From Chryseobacterium sp. 18061 (GTDB taxonomy: Bacteria > Pseudomonadota > Gammaproteobacteria > Enterobacterales > Enterobacteriaceae), in the NCBI GenBank assembly GCA_902706205.1, contig CACSKA010000002.1, forward strand, positions 372,001-436,000: a stretch of 64,000 bases of DNA, read 5' to 3'. The first letter of the stretch is position 1. Every line of letters starts with the position of its first letter. The notes below the pieces were generated by a model, which ran no database searches, was not told the origin of the DNA, and saw nothing but the letters and a program-made list of their open reading frames with translations. Position numbers and translations under genes: made by a program. Positions 27,981-37,813 of the stretch are shown here, in pieces.

Positions 27981-29444
27981 ATGTCGATTACAAAAGATAA
28001 GATATGGAAGTTAATTGCGCCGCTGCTCGTGATGCTGGTGCTGTTCTTAATACCGGTTCCCGACGGGATGCCGCCGCAGGCGTGGCACTATTTCGCGGTG
28101 TTTGTGGCGATGATTGTCGGCATGATCCTCGAACCCATTCCGGCAACTGCCATCAGCTTTATCGCTGTCACCCTTTGCGTTATCGGCAATCAGTTTTTGC
28201 TGTTTGACGCCTCGGAACTGGCCAACCCCGATTTTGAAGCCAGCTCGCAGGCATTGAAATGGGGGCTGGCGGGCTTCTCCAGCACCACCGTCTGGCTGGT
28301 GTTCGGGGCGTTCATTTTTGCACTGGGTTATGAAGTCACCGGGCTGGGACGTCGTATCGCGCTGTTTATGGTCAAGTTTATGGGCAAACGCACCCTGACA
28401 CTCGGCTATGCGATCGTTATCATCGATATTCTTCTGGCCCCGTTTACGCCGTCGAATACCGCCCGCACCGGCGGCACCGTTTTCCCGGTGATTAAAAACC
28501 TGCCGCCGCTGTTCCAGTCATTCCCCAACGATAAATCGTCGCGGCGCATCGGCGGGTATCTGATGTGGATGATGGTTATCAGTACCAGCCTGAGTTCCTC
28601 GATGTTCGTGACCGGCGCGGCACCCAACGTGCTAGGGCTGGAATTCGTCAACAAAATCGCCGGAGTGAACATCAGCTGGCTGCAATGGTTTCTGAGCTTT
28701 TTACCGGTAGGGCTGATTCTGCTGGTGGTGGCGCCGTGGCTGTCGTATGTGCTGTATAAACCGGAAGTGACGCACAGCGAGGAAGTCTCGGGCTGGGCGG
28801 CCAACGCGCTGCGTGAAATGGGCGCCCTGACCCGCAAAGAGAAAACCCTGATTGGCCTGGTGATCCTGAGTCTGGGGCTGTGGGTGTTTGGCGGGGAATA
28901 CATTGAAGCCACCGCCGTCGGCCTGCTGGCGGTGTCGCTGATGCTGGCGCTACACGTGGTGCCGTGGAAAGAGGTCACCAAATACACCGGGGCGTGGAAC
29001 ACGCTGGTGAACCTTTCGACGCTGGTGGTCATGGCCAACGGCCTGACCCGTTCCGGTTTCATCAAATGGTTTGCCGATACCATGAGCATTCATCTGGAAG
29101 GGTTCTCGCCGAACGCCACAGTCGTGGTGCTGGTGTTGGTGTTCTATTTTGCACACTACCTGTTTGCCAGCCTCTCAGCGCATACCGCCACCATGCTGCC
29201 AGTGATTCTGGCCATCGGGAAAGGCATTCCGGGCGTGCCGATGGAACATCTGTGCATTCTGCTGGTGCTGTCGATTGGTATCATGGGCTGCCTGACGCCG
29301 TACGCCACCGGACCCGGCGTCATCATCTACGGCTGCGGCTACGTAAAGTCGAAAGATTACTGGCGGCTGGGGGCGATTTTCGGGGTAATTTATATCTCCA
29401 TGCTCCTGTTGGTTGGCTGGCCGATCCTCGCCATGTGGAGCTAA
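27981..29444 (+). CDS. citT: Citrate:succinate antiporter CitT
   Basis: CitT imports citrate in exchange for succinate during anaerobic citrate fermentation. From the ATG at 27981 (GGAG eight bases upstream) it has 487 residues, as in E. coli; an in-frame ATG at 27960 would add seven residues. About 12-14 membrane segments and the DASS family stretches APFTPSNTARTGGTVFP and LTPYATGPGVIIYG are present. It follows citF after only 48 bases, where E. coli has citX and citG, so uptake and cleavage genes remain in one unit. Confidence 0.95.
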   Translation: MSITKDKIWKLIAPLLVMLVLFLIPVPDGMPPQAWHYFAVFVAMIVGMILEPIPATAISFIAVTLCVIGNQFLLFDASELANPDFEASSQALKWGLAGFSSTTVWLVFGAFIFALGYEVTGLGRRIALFMVKFMGKRTLTLGYAIVIIDILLAPFTPSNTARTGGTVFPVIKNLPPLFQSFPNDKSSRRIGGYLMWMMVISTSLSSSMFVTGAAPNVLGLEFVNKIAGVNISWLQWFLSFLPVGLILLVVAPWLSYVLYKPEVTHSEEVSGWAANALREMGALTRKEKTLIGLVILSLGLWVFGGEYIEATAVGLLAVSLMLALHVVPWKEVTKYTGAWNTLVNLSTLVVMANGLTRSGFIKWFADTMSIHLEGFSPNATVVVLVLVFYFAHYLFASLSAHTATMLPVILAIGKGIPGVPMEHLCILLVLSIGIMGCLTPYATGPGVIIYGCGYVKSKDYWRLGAIFGVIYISMLLLVGWPILAMWS

Positions 29445-29475
29445 ATGATTTTTCAGTGCTCACAGTCGCTATCAC

Positions 29476-29508
29476 AATGCCAGTCAATTAAACCTGATTG
29501 GCATTTTT
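29476..29508 (+). terminator. Rho-independent terminator after citT
   Basis: AATGCCAGTCA pairs with TGATTGGCATT (one G-U) across an 8-base loop, followed by TTTTAT. It closes the cit operon 31 bases after citT. Confidence 0.8.
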
Positions 29509-29557
29509 ATGATTAAATAGAAGGTATTCGGCGTTTCAATTACCCACGGACCCTCCT

Positions 29558-30364
29558 ATGAAAAGCTTATGGAAAATGCTGCCCATCCTGGCTGCGATCA
29601 GCCTCCCTGTGCTGGCCGCAGACAGCATGCCGTTACAACCTGCAAAGTACCCTGATTTCGACAGCTATGTGCTGGCGCTCTCCTGGCAAACCGGCTTTTG
29701 CCAGAGCATGCAGGATAATCACCGTAACGAACCGAGCGAATGCCGGACCCAGAAAGAAGTGGCCGATAAAACAAATTATCTGACGGTGCACGGCCTGTGG
29801 CCGAGCCTGCCTAAATCCATCGCCGCCCGTGGCGTGGACAATCGTCGCTGGATGCGTTTCGGCTGTGCGACGCGCCCGGAGCCGAACATGCCCGAAGTCC
29901 GTGGTAACCGGAAATGCTCGGCGGCAGAAACGGGCCTCTCGCTGGAAATGGCCAACAAGCTGAACAATGTGATGCCAGGCAGCGGCGGCGGCTCGTGTCT
30001 GGAACGCTATGAATACGCCAAGCACGGCGTCTGCTTTGGCTTCGATCCGGATGCCTATTTCGGCACCATGGTGCGCCTGAATGGCGAGATCAAGCAGGGC
30101 GCTTTAGGCTCTTTCCTCGCGCAACACTACGGCAAAACCGTCAGCCGGAGTGACTTCAACGCCGCCGTGGCCAAAAGCTATGGCAAAGAAGGTGTGAAAG
30201 CGTTCAAGCTAACCTGCAACGGCAAACCGGCCTACCTGACCGAAATGCAGATTGCTATCAAATCCAGCGCCATCAATGCACCGCTGTCAGAAGGCTCGCT
30301 GCTGCCACAGCCGCATCCGGGCAACTGCGGTTCTCAGTTCGTGATTGATAAAGCCGGAAACTAA
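29558..30364 (+). CDS. rna: Periplasmic ribonuclease I
   Basis: RNase I is a T2-family endoribonuclease in the periplasm that degrades RNA to 2',3'-cyclic nucleotides with little base preference. The 268-residue protein has a signal peptide ending near VLAA, the two catalytic segments TVHGLWPSLP and YEYAKHGVCFG with their histidines, and eight or so cysteines for disulfides. It matches E. coli Rna in length. It lies between citT and, here, the fry operon; in E. coli rnk is the next gene. Confidence 0.95.
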   Translation: MKSLWKMLPILAAISLPVLAADSMPLQPAKYPDFDSYVLALSWQTGFCQSMQDNHRNEPSECRTQKEVADKTNYLTVHGLWPSLPKSIAARGVDNRRWMRFGCATRPEPNMPEVRGNRKCSAAETGLSLEMANKLNNVMPGSGGGSCLERYEYAKHGVCFGFDPDAYFGTMVRLNGEIKQGALGSFLAQHYGKTVSRSDFNAAVAKSYGKEGVKAFKLTCNGKPAYLTEMQIAIKSSAINAPLSEGSLLPQPHPGNCGSQFVIDKAGN

Positions 30365-30371
30365 CCTCGAC

Positions 30372-30396
30372 GCCGGGCATTGCATGTTTGCCCGGC
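30372..30396. terminator. Hairpin after rna
   Basis: GCCGGGCA and TGCCCGGC form an 8-base stem seven bases after the rna stop codon. No proper T-run follows on the plus strand, so it is at best a weak terminator or an mRNA 3' stabiliser. Confidence 0.4.
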
Positions 30397-30605
30397 TCGC
30401 TTCACCACCCGTAATCTCCCCTTCTCCTTTTAGCTTTCAGCACGTTAATCCTTCGTCTTATTCCATCGATTTTGCTTATAAGCGGACACGCATCACATTT
30501 CCCCGCTCGCGCATCAAAAATCCAGAAAATGCATTATTTGTCTGGTAACGGAACCCAGAAGGCTCTGAGCATAATCAGTTCCGACTTTAATAAATGGAGT
30601 TCACC

Positions 30606-30932
30606 ATGGCGAAGAAACTGATTGCACTTTGTGCCTGTCCGATGGGACTGGCCCACACCTTTATGGCGGCGCAGGCGCTGGAAGATGCCGCAACCGAAGC
30701 CGGTTACGAGGTCAAGATTGAAACCCAGGGGGCCGATGGCATCCAGAACCGGCTGACGGCGCAGGATATCGCCACCGCCGATATCATCATTCACGCCATC
30801 GCTATTACCCCGGAAGACAACGAGCGCTTTGAAACGCGCGACGTATATGAGATTTCCCTCCAGGACGCCATTAAAAATGCCGCGGGCACCCTGAAAGAAA
30901 TCGAAGAGCTGATAGCCGCCGAGCAACAATAA
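30606..30932 (+). CDS. fryB: PTS fructose-like enzyme IIB component
   Basis: This is the 108-residue cytosolic IIB domain of a fructose-family phosphotransferase system. The phosphorylated cysteine is Cys11 in CACPMGLAHTFMAAQ, the signature of fructose-type IIB proteins. ATG at 30606 has GGAG upstream; a start four codons earlier is less likely. It leads a five-gene cluster whose order (IIB, IIC, Xaa-Pro peptidase, M42 peptidase, multiphosphoryl protein) equals fryB-fryC-ypdF-ypdE-fryA of E. coli. The true sugar is unknown even in E. coli. Confidence 0.88.
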   Translation: MAKKLIALCACPMGLAHTFMAAQALEDAATEAGYEVKIETQGADGIQNRLTAQDIATADIIIHAIAITPEDNERFETRDVYEISLQDAIKNAAGTLKEIEELIAAEQQ

Positions 30933-30956
30933 TCCTCAACAGCAAGGGTGTGTGAA

Positions 30957-32207
30957 ATGGCAATAAAAAAACGCAGCGCCATTCGTCCTGTCTCGTCTGA
31001 CGGCGAGACCATTGCACTGGCAACAACGCCCGTAGAATCGGGCTCTTCCTTCTGGAAAGAACTCCCTCAGCATATTATGTCGGGCATTTCCCGCATGGTG
31101 CCGACGCTTATCATGGGCGGGGTTATTCTCGCCATTTCGCAGCTGATTGCTTACGTCTGGCTGGAAATTCCGCCGGACACCGGGATTATGGACGCGCTGA
31201 ATTCCGGCAAATTCACCGGGTTTAATCTGTCGGTGCTGAAGTTCGGTTACCTGACGGAATCGTTCGGCGGGCTGCTGTTCAGCTTCGCCATCCCGATGTT
31301 TTCCGCCTTTGTGGCGAACTCCATCGGCGGCAAGCTGGCGTTTCCGGCGGGCTTTATCGGTGGACTGGTTGCCACTCAGCCGACGCTGGTGCTGAATTTC
31401 GACCCGGAAAAACTGAGCTGGCTGGCCAGCAAACCGGTGCCATCGACCTTTATCGGCGCACTGATTATCGCTATCGCCGCCGGGTATCTGGTGAAATGGT
31501 TGAACGCCCGAATCGCCGTGCCGCAGTATCTGCTGGCGTTCAAAAGTACCTTCTTAATTCCAATCCTCTCCGCGCTGTTCGTGATGCTGGCGATGTATTA
31601 CGTCATCACCCCGATTGGTGGCTGGCTGAACGGCGGTATGCGTACGCTGCTGCTGGCGGCAGGTCAGGCTGGCTCAATGATGTACGCCATCGGCATGGCG
31701 GCGGCCACGGCCATTGACCTCGGCGGTCCGATTAATAAAGCGGCCGGATTTGTGGCGCTCGGTTTCACCACCGACCACGTGCTGCCGATCACCTCCCGCG
31801 CGGTGGCGATTGTGATCCCGCCGATTGGTCTGGGCCTTGCCACGTTGATTGACCGCCGTCTGACCGGCAAACGCCTGTTCAGCCCGCAGCTTTATCCGCA
31901 GGGTAAAACCGCGATGTTCCTCGCTTTTATGGGCATCAGTGAAGGTGCAATTCCGTTCCTGCTGGAAAACCCAATCGCCACCCTGCCCGCCTATATGACT
32001 GGAGCCATCGCAGGTGCAATGACTGCTTCGGCGCTCGGCGCGGTGCAATGGTTCCCGGAATCAGCCATCTGGGCGTGGCCGCTGGTGACCAACCTCAGTG
32101 CCTATATGCTGAGTATTGCGGTCGGCGCGGTGATCACCGCCTTGCTGGTGGTACTTATCCGCAACAGCCTGCACAAACGTGGCAAGCTGGCCATCGACGC
32201 GATGTAA
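30957..32207 (+). CDS. fryC: PTS fructose-like enzyme IIC component
   Basis: This 416-residue inner-membrane sugar channel (EIIC) moves and presents the sugar for phosphorylation. It starts [11 protein letters not shown], like E. coli FryC, and shares long runs such as [20 protein letters not shown] and [16 protein letters not shown]; about nine to ten membrane segments are visible. AAGGG lies eight bases before the ATG at 30957. It is separated from fryB by 24 bases. The substrate is inferred only as a ketose or fructose-like sugar. Confidence 0.88.
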   Translation: MAIKKRSAIRPVSSDGETIALATTPVESGSSFWKELPQHIMSGISRMVPTLIMGGVILAISQLIAYVWLEIPPDTGIMDALNSGKFTGFNLSVLKFGYLTESFGGLLFSFAIPMFSAFVANSIGGKLAFPAGFIGGLVATQPTLVLNFDPEKLSWLASKPVPSTFIGALIIAIAAGYLVKWLNARIAVPQYLLAFKSTFLIPILSALFVMLAMYYVITPIGGWLNGGMRTLLLAAGQAGSMMYAIGMAAATAIDLGGPINKAAGFVALGFTTDHVLPITSRAVAIVIPPIGLGLATLIDRRLTGKRLFSPQLYPQGKTAMFLAFMGISEGAIPFLLENPIATLPAYMTGAIAGAMTASALGAVQWFPESAIWAWPLVTNLSAYMLSIAVGAVITALLVVLIRNSLHKRGKLAIDAM

Positions 32208-32220
32208 GAGGAAAACGGAT

Positions 32221-33306
32221 ATGGCTTTACTGTCGGCGATACGTGACTGGATGACACATCAACGGATAGACGCGTTGCTCCTCTCGTCACGCCAAAACAA
32301 GCTCGCGCATCTGGGCTTTTCGAGCGGTTCGGGCTACGTGCTGGTGACCCGGCGACACGCGCACATTTTGGTGGATTTTCGCTACTACAGCGACGTCGTC
32401 ACCCGCACTCACTGCTACCAACTACACCGGCTGGAAAGCGGTCGCCCGATGAGCGCCATCGTCAATCAAATTGCGGAAGAAGAAGGGTTGCAGCGCATCG
32501 GTTTTGAAGGTGAACAGGTCAGTTGGCAAACGGCGAGCGAATGGCATGATTCGCTGGGCACGACGCTGGTTAGTGTGTCGCCTGATACGCTGCGGCAGGT
32601 AAAAACCGCTGAGGAAATCGCAACGATTCGCGAGGCCTGTCGCATTGCAGACGCCACTGCCAGCCATATCCGTCGTTTTATCCAGCCCGGTATGCGGGAA
32701 CGCGAAGTCGCCGCCGAGCTGGAATGGTTTATGAAACAACAAGGGGCGGAGAAACCCTCGTTCGATACTATCGTTGCCAGTGGCCCTCGCGGCGCGCTTC
32801 CTCACGGCAAAGCGTCCGAGAAAATCATCGTGGCCGGCGAACTGGTGACGCTCGATTTTGGCGCCCAATACCAGGGATATTGTTCCGACATGACCCGCAC
32901 CTTTCTGGTCGCGGGCCGTTATTTCAACGTGGAAACGTCACCGCTGTACGCGGTGTACCAGACGGTGCTTGAGGCGCAACTGGCGGCCATTGCCGCCGTG
33001 CGTCCGGGTGTCGCGTGTCAGACCGTCGACGCCACCGCCCGGGAACACATTACCCAAGCAGGCTACGGGCCGAAATTTGGTCACAACACCGGACACGCAA
33101 TCGGCATTGACGTGCATGAAAATCCACGCTTTTCGCCGACCGACACCACCCTGCTGCGCCCAGGAATGCTGCTCACCATTGAACCGGGCATTTACCTGGA
33201 AGGCGAAGGCGGCGTACGCATTGAAGACGTAGTGCTGGTCACCGAGGACGGTGCGGAAGTGCTGTATCACACCCCGAAAACGCTGCTAATGACAGGAGAA
33301 GCGTAA
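32221..33306 (+). CDS. ypdF: Xaa-Pro type aminopeptidase YpdF
   Basis: YpdF is an M24-family (pita-bread) metallopeptidase; the E. coli enzyme removes N-terminal Met or residues before Pro. From the ATG at 32221 the protein has 361 residues, as in E. coli. Metal ligands are seen in [20 protein letters not shown] (two Asp), [10 protein letters not shown] (His), LTIEPGIYL (Glu) and GGVRIEDVV (Glu). An in-frame ATG 42 bases upstream lies inside fryC and was rejected. The ypdE start overlaps its stop, so both peptidases are made together. Confidence 0.88.
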   Translation: MALLSAIRDWMTHQRIDALLLSSRQNKLAHLGFSSGSGYVLVTRRHAHILVDFRYYSDVVTRTHCYQLHRLESGRPMSAIVNQIAEEEGLQRIGFEGEQVSWQTASEWHDSLGTTLVSVSPDTLRQVKTAEEIATIREACRIADATASHIRRFIQPGMREREVAAELEWFMKQQGAEKPSFDTIVASGPRGALPHGKASEKIIVAGELVTLDFGAQYQGYCSDMTRTFLVAGRYFNVETSPLYAVYQTVLEAQLAAIAAVRPGVACQTVDATAREHITQAGYGPKFGHNTGHAIGIDVHENPRFSPTDTTLLRPGMLLTIEPGIYLEGEGGVRIEDVVLVTEDGAEVLYHTPKTLLMTGEA

Positions 33307-34346
33307 TGGATTTCGCGTTACTGAAAGCGCTAAGTGAAGCCGATGCCATCGCCGCTTCCGAACAGGAAGTCCGACAAATTCTGCTGCGCGAAGCTGACGC
33401 ATTGGGTAAAGAAGTGCAGTTTGACGGACTCGGTTCAGTGCTTATCCGCCTGAACGAAAGCCACGGCCCGAAGGTCATGGTCTGCGCGCACATGGATGAA
33501 GTGGGCTTTATGGTGCGCAGCATTTCATCGACCGGCGCTATCGACGTTATCCCCATTGGCAATGTGCGCATGACCGCGCGTGAACTGCAGCCGGTAAGGA
33601 TAACCACCCGCAGCGGCGGCAAAATCAACGGGCTACTGGATGGCGAGCGTTACGGAAACGATGTGGCAAAACTGCGCGTCGATATAGGGGCCTGCAGCGC
33701 AGACGAAGTGGTCGAAGCAGGCGTGGAACCTGGCGATCGCGTCACATTCGCCACACCGTTTAGCGAATTGCCGCACAACCGCGTAATGGGCAAAGCCTTC
33801 GACGATCGCCTCGGCTGTTATCTGTTGATTACGCTGCTGCGCGAGTTACATTCCACGCCGCTGAATGCCGAAGTGTGGCTGGTCGCAAGCTCAAGCGAAG
33901 AGGTTGGCCTGCGTGGCGGGCAAACCGCCACCCGCAAACTTCAACCCGATCTTGCGCTGATACTCGACACCGCCTGCTGGGCGAAAAACTTTGATTACGG
34001 CAGCGACAACCATCGCCAGATTGGCGAAGGCCCGATGCTGGTGATGTACGATAAAACGCTGATTGCGCCACCGAAACTCACCGGCTGGGTAGAAGACACG
34101 GCTGCGCAGCAGGCCATTTCCCTGCAACGGGATATGTTCAGCAACGGCGGTACCGACGGCGGCGCGGTGCATCTTTGCGGCAACGGCATTCCAACGGTGG
34201 TGCTCGGCCCGCCAACCCGCCACGGCCACTGCGCCGCCTCCATTGCCGACGCCGGAGACATTGACCTCACCCACCAGCTGCTGGTGGCGCTGCTTCACGA
34301 TATCAACGCCAAAACCGTTTCTCGTCTGATGGATTTCAGATGCTGA
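33306..34346 (+). CDS. ypdE: M42-family metallo-aminopeptidase YpdE
   Basis: YpdE is a dinuclear-metal aminopeptidase of the M42 family; in E. coli it is broad in specificity and works with YpdF on peptides. The 346-residue protein has the M42 residues: His-Met-Asp in [18 protein letters not shown], the catalytic Glu pair in [11 protein letters not shown], and the final His in RHGHCAAS. It starts on the last base of the ypdF stop codon and is followed by fryA after 22 bases. Why two peptidases belong to a sugar PTS operon remains unexplained. Confidence 0.88.
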   Translation: MDFALLKALSEADAIAASEQEVRQILLREADALGKEVQFDGLGSVLIRLNESHGPKVMVCAHMDEVGFMVRSISSTGAIDVIPIGNVRMTARELQPVRITTRSGGKINGLLDGERYGNDVAKLRVDIGACSADEVVEAGVEPGDRVTFATPFSELPHNRVMGKAFDDRLGCYLLITLLRELHSTPLNAEVWLVASSSEEVGLRGGQTATRKLQPDLALILDTACWAKNFDYGSDNHRQIGEGPMLVMYDKTLIAPPKLTGWVEDTAAQQAISLQRDMFSNGGTDGGAVHLCGNGIPTVVLGPPTRHGHCAASIADAGDIDLTHQLLVALLHDINAKTVSRLMDFRC

Positions 34347-34368
34347 TTTTGCGCTTACAGGAACCGCT

Positions 34369-36864
34369 ATGCTGACTCTCGATTTTCTCTGTCCGTTGCC
34401 CAACGGCCTGCATGCTCGCCCGGCCTGGGCGCTGAAGGAACAATGCAGTGCATGGCAAAGCGATATTCGCTTTATCAACCACCGTCTGAGCACTCACGCC
34501 GACGGCAAAAGCTCACTGGCGCTGGTCAGCACCGGCACATTATTCAACGACAGCTGCTCACTGGAAATCAGCGGCAGCGATGAAGAACCGGCCCGCCGTG
34601 CGCTGGAAATTTATCTCGAACAGCACTTTATCGACAGCGATAGCGTGCTGCCCGCCGTGGCCTCGCCTACAGCGCACCCGCTACCGCGTTCGCTTTCGCG
34701 CCTGAATCCACGTTTACTGACCGGCAACGTACTTGCAAGCGGCATCGGATTTGGGGAAATCAACCTCTGGCGCAGTGACAGCCTCGATGGCTACCGCGCT
34801 ATTGCGGCAAGCCCGGAAGACATGACCCGACTGGAGCACAGCCTGGCGGAACTCGCCGACAGCCTGAACCAGCAACTGCGGGTGCTCGGCGGCGAAAGCA
34901 AAACTATTCTCAGCGCCCATTTATCGCTGATTCAGGATGAAGAGTTTGCCAGCAATATCCGCCGTATTATGCGTGATAATAAGCAGGGCCTGGCGGCGGC
35001 GATTATCGATAACATGGACGCTATTTGCGACAAACTACTGGCATCGAGCAGCGATTATCTGCGTGAGCGCGCCAGTGACATTCGCGATATCAGCGAGCGC
35101 TTACTGCACATCACCTGGCCGCAACAGCGCAATCAGGACGTACTGCACCTGACCCAGCCGACCATTCTGGTGGCGGAAGATTTAACGCCCAGTCAGTTTC
35201 TCGGCCTTGACCTGACGCAGCTCAAAGGAATGGTGCTGGAGAAAACCGGTCGCACCTCGCACACATTGATCCTCGCCCGCGCCTCGTCCATCCCGGTACT
35301 CAACGGCTTTAGCATGGCGGAACTCAGCGGGCTTGAGCATTGCCAGGCGGTGCTCGACGGACAGTGTGGTGTGCTGGTTCCGGAACCGGACGACGCGGTA
35401 ATGGGCTATTACTCCCTCGCACGGGAACTCGACGATAAACGCGTGGCGCGCCAGACACAGGACGCCGCGTTAACTGCGCTGTCACGCGATGGACAGCGCA
35501 TCGAAGTGGCCGCCAACATTGGCAGCGCACTGGAAGCGCCAGGCGCATTCAGTAACGGTGCGGAAGGCGTGGGCCTGTTTCGCAGTGAAATGCTGTACAT
35601 GGACCGCCAAACCCCGCCGGATGAGCAGGAACAATTTGAGGCCTATCAGCAAGTGCTGCTGGCAGCGGGCGATAAACCGGTTATTTTCCGCACCATGGAT
35701 ATCGGCGGCGATAAGCCACTAAGCTATCTGAACATTCCGCATGAGGAAAACCCGTTCCTCGGCTACCGCGCGGTGCGGATTTACCCGGAATTTGCCGGGC
35801 TGATTCGTACCCAGCTGCGGGCTATTCTGCGGGCGGGCGCTTACGGAAACGCGCAGTTGATGATCCCGATGGTGCACAGTCTCGACCAAATCCTGTGGAT
35901 CAAAAGCCAACTGCAGCAGGTTAAAGCCGAACTTCAGGCGGAGGGATTGCGCTTTGCCGCCAGCCTGCCGCTGGGGATCATGGTTGAGGTGCCGTCGGTG
36001 TGTTACATCATCGACCATTTCTGCGACGAGGTGGATTTCTTCAGCATCGGCTCCAACGATATGACGCAATATTTATACGCCGTGGATCGCAATAATCCCC
36101 GCGTGTCGACGCTGTACAACCCAATAACGCCGTCGTTCCTGCGGATGCTGCGCCAGATTGTCAGCGTCGCCCATCGACACGGAAAATGGGTTGGCATTTG
36201 CGGCGAGTTGGGCGGCGAAAGCCGTTACCTTCCGCTTTTGCTCGGGCTGGAACTGGATGAGCTGAGCATGAGCGGGCCGCGCATTCCAGGGGTGAAAAGC
36301 CTGCTGCGTCAGCTCGACAGCGCTGCCTGCCGCGAACTGGCCAACAAAGCCTGTGAATGTCGCAGCGCCGAGGACATTGAAGCGTTGCTACATGAATTCA
36401 CACTGGAGGATGATGCGCGTCCGCTGCTGGCACTGGAGAACATTCTGTTCACCGACCGTTCTTTGTGCAAAGAGCAGATTATCCAGCTGCTGTGCGGCAA
36501 TCTGGCGGTCAACGGGCGCACCGAGCATCCGCTCGAGCTGGAAGAGGATATCTGGCAGCGCGAAGAAATCGTCACTACCGGCGTAGGGTTTGGTGTGGCG
36601 ATCCCGCACACCAAATCGGCATGGATCCGCCACTCCAGCATCAGCATCGCGCGGCTTCCGACGCTGACCGACTGGCAGTCGGATATGGGCGACGTTGAAC
36701 TGGTGATTATGCTGACGCTTGGCGAGCATGAAGGCATTAACCATGTGAAAGTCTTTTCCCAGCTGGCGCGCAAACTGGTTAACAAAACCTTCCGTCAGTC
36801 TTTGCTGGAAGCCACCGATGCGCAGGCGATTCTGACGCTATTGAGCGAAGAGCTGAGCCTGTAA
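34369..36864 (+). CDS. fryA: Multiphosphoryl transfer protein (HPr-EI-EIIA fusion)
   Basis: FryA carries three PTS domains in one 831-residue chain, the exact length of the E. coli protein: an HPr domain (1-90) with His15 in NGLHARP, an enzyme I domain (about 115-680) with His298 in GRTSHTLILA and the PEP-site segments GSNDMTQY and GICGELGG, and a fructose-type EIIA domain (about 685-831) with His747 in VAIPHTKS. It should let the system draw phosphate from PEP without the general PTS proteins. It ends only six bases from the convergent regulator ypdC. Confidence 0.9.
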   Translation: MLTLDFLCPLPNGLHARPAWALKEQCSAWQSDIRFINHRLSTHADGKSSLALVSTGTLFNDSCSLEISGSDEEPARRALEIYLEQHFIDSDSVLPAVASPTAHPLPRSLSRLNPRLLTGNVLASGIGFGEINLWRSDSLDGYRAIAASPEDMTRLEHSLAELADSLNQQLRVLGGESKTILSAHLSLIQDEEFASNIRRIMRDNKQGLAAAIIDNMDAICDKLLASSSDYLRERASDIRDISERLLHITWPQQRNQDVLHLTQPTILVAEDLTPSQFLGLDLTQLKGMVLEKTGRTSHTLILARASSIPVLNGFSMAELSGLEHCQAVLDGQCGVLVPEPDDAVMGYYSLARELDDKRVARQTQDAALTALSRDGQRIEVAANIGSALEAPGAFSNGAEGVGLFRSEMLYMDRQTPPDEQEQFEAYQQVLLAAGDKPVIFRTMDIGGDKPLSYLNIPHEENPFLGYRAVRIYPEFAGLIRTQLRAILRAGAYGNAQLMIPMVHSLDQILWIKSQLQQVKAELQAEGLRFAASLPLGIMVEVPSVCYIIDHFCDEVDFFSIGSNDMTQYLYAVDRNNPRVSTLYNPITPSFLRMLRQIVSVAHRHGKWVGICGELGGESRYLPLLLGLELDELSMSGPRIPGVKSLLRQLDSAACRELANKACECRSAEDIEALLHEFTLEDDARPLLALENILFTDRSLCKEQIIQLLCGNLAVNGRTEHPLELEEDIWQREEIVTTGVGFGVAIPHTKSAWIRHSSISIARLPTLTDWQSDMGDVELVIMLTLGEHEGINHVKVFSQLARKLVNKTFRQSLLEATDAQAILTLLSEELSL

Positions 36865-36870
36865 TCGCGC

Positions 36871-37728
36871 TTACTGGAAGCGTGCGCGGTACTCTCCCGG
36901 CGTCAGCCCAAACTGACGCCGGAACAATCGACTGAAATAGTCTCCATCCGGATAACCACAGCGCAGCGCCACATCGCCAATCGACAGCTGGTATTTCTGC
37001 AAAATCATTCGCGCTTTCGCCATTCTCACCCAGCGCAGATAATCGACAAAACTCATGGTGCTCTGCTGGCTAAACAGTCGCGACAAGTGATTTGGCGTGA
37101 TATTGAAAAATGCCGCCACGTCTTCGCGCGTCAGGGGTCTGGCGTAATTATCCTGGATCCAGTTGCAGATACTTTGATAGAGAAACTGCGTGCGTGACGG
37201 CACGGCATTCATTTCCGTGACCGTGCTTTTTCGACACAGATGTAAAAAGCTTAACACCAGCGGCTGGATAATTTGCTGCTCCAGCGGAGAACGGCTGAGC
37301 AGCGTCAGCGCAGTCAGCATCGCCTCCCCTTCACCGTGCTGCTGATGCACAAACTCCACCTTACGCAGCGGCGCGGGCGTGTTGTCATTGCGGCTGTCGT
37401 AAAACGCCATTCCGGTCCATGCCGGGGCGAAAACCATACTTAGCACCATCGCCGAACGCCTAAAGATCGGCTGATTGGCGGCGCGCGGTGGAATGAACAA
37501 CATTTCGCCCTGAGCCAGCGTATGCTGCGATTCATCCAGCGCATTGCCGTATTCTCCGCGCAGCACGATTTCAAGGCGCGGCATGTCCAGACACAACGCT
37601 CCTGCGGGCAGTGATTTCGCCGAACTGGCAAACCATATGCGGCCCAGACGCTGTGGATTGAGCACCAACCCACTGAGCAAATCAGCAAAGAAACGGCGGT
37701 CGGCTGGAAGGAGGGACACTGGCATCAT
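36871..37728 (-). CDS. ypdC: AraC-family transcriptional regulator YpdC
   Basis: This 285-residue protein has an N-terminal cupin-like sensing region and a C-terminal AraC/XylS DNA-binding domain (about residues 185-285) with two helix-turn-helix units: EDVAAFFNITPNHLSRLF and GDVALRCGYPDGDYFSRLFRR. Its similarity and its place at the fry operon identify it as YpdC. It is convergent with fryA and so is not part of that transcript. Starts at 37728 and 37725 are both possible; the longer frame to 37797 adds an unlikely N-terminus. It probably controls fry, by association only. Confidence 0.8.
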   Translation of the reverse strand: MMPVSLLPADRRFFADLLSGLVLNPQRLGRIWFASSAKSLPAGALCLDMPRLEIVLRGEYGNALDESQHTLAQGEMLFIPPRAANQPIFRRSAMVLSMVFAPAWTGMAFYDSRNDNTPAPLRKVEFVHQQHGEGEAMLTALTLLSRSPLEQQIIQPLVLSFLHLCRKSTVTEMNAVPSRTQFLYQSICNWIQDNYARPLTREDVAAFFNITPNHLSRLFSQQSTMSFVDYLRWVRMAKARMILQKYQLSIGDVALRCGYPDGDYFSRLFRRQFGLTPGEYRARFQ

Positions 37729-37813
37729 CTGGCCCTGAAAAAGGGGAAAAGAAGAGTGTAACCCGATGGTGATAAATGTGAACGCCCGGCACGTCACGTA
37801 CCGGGCTGAGCGA

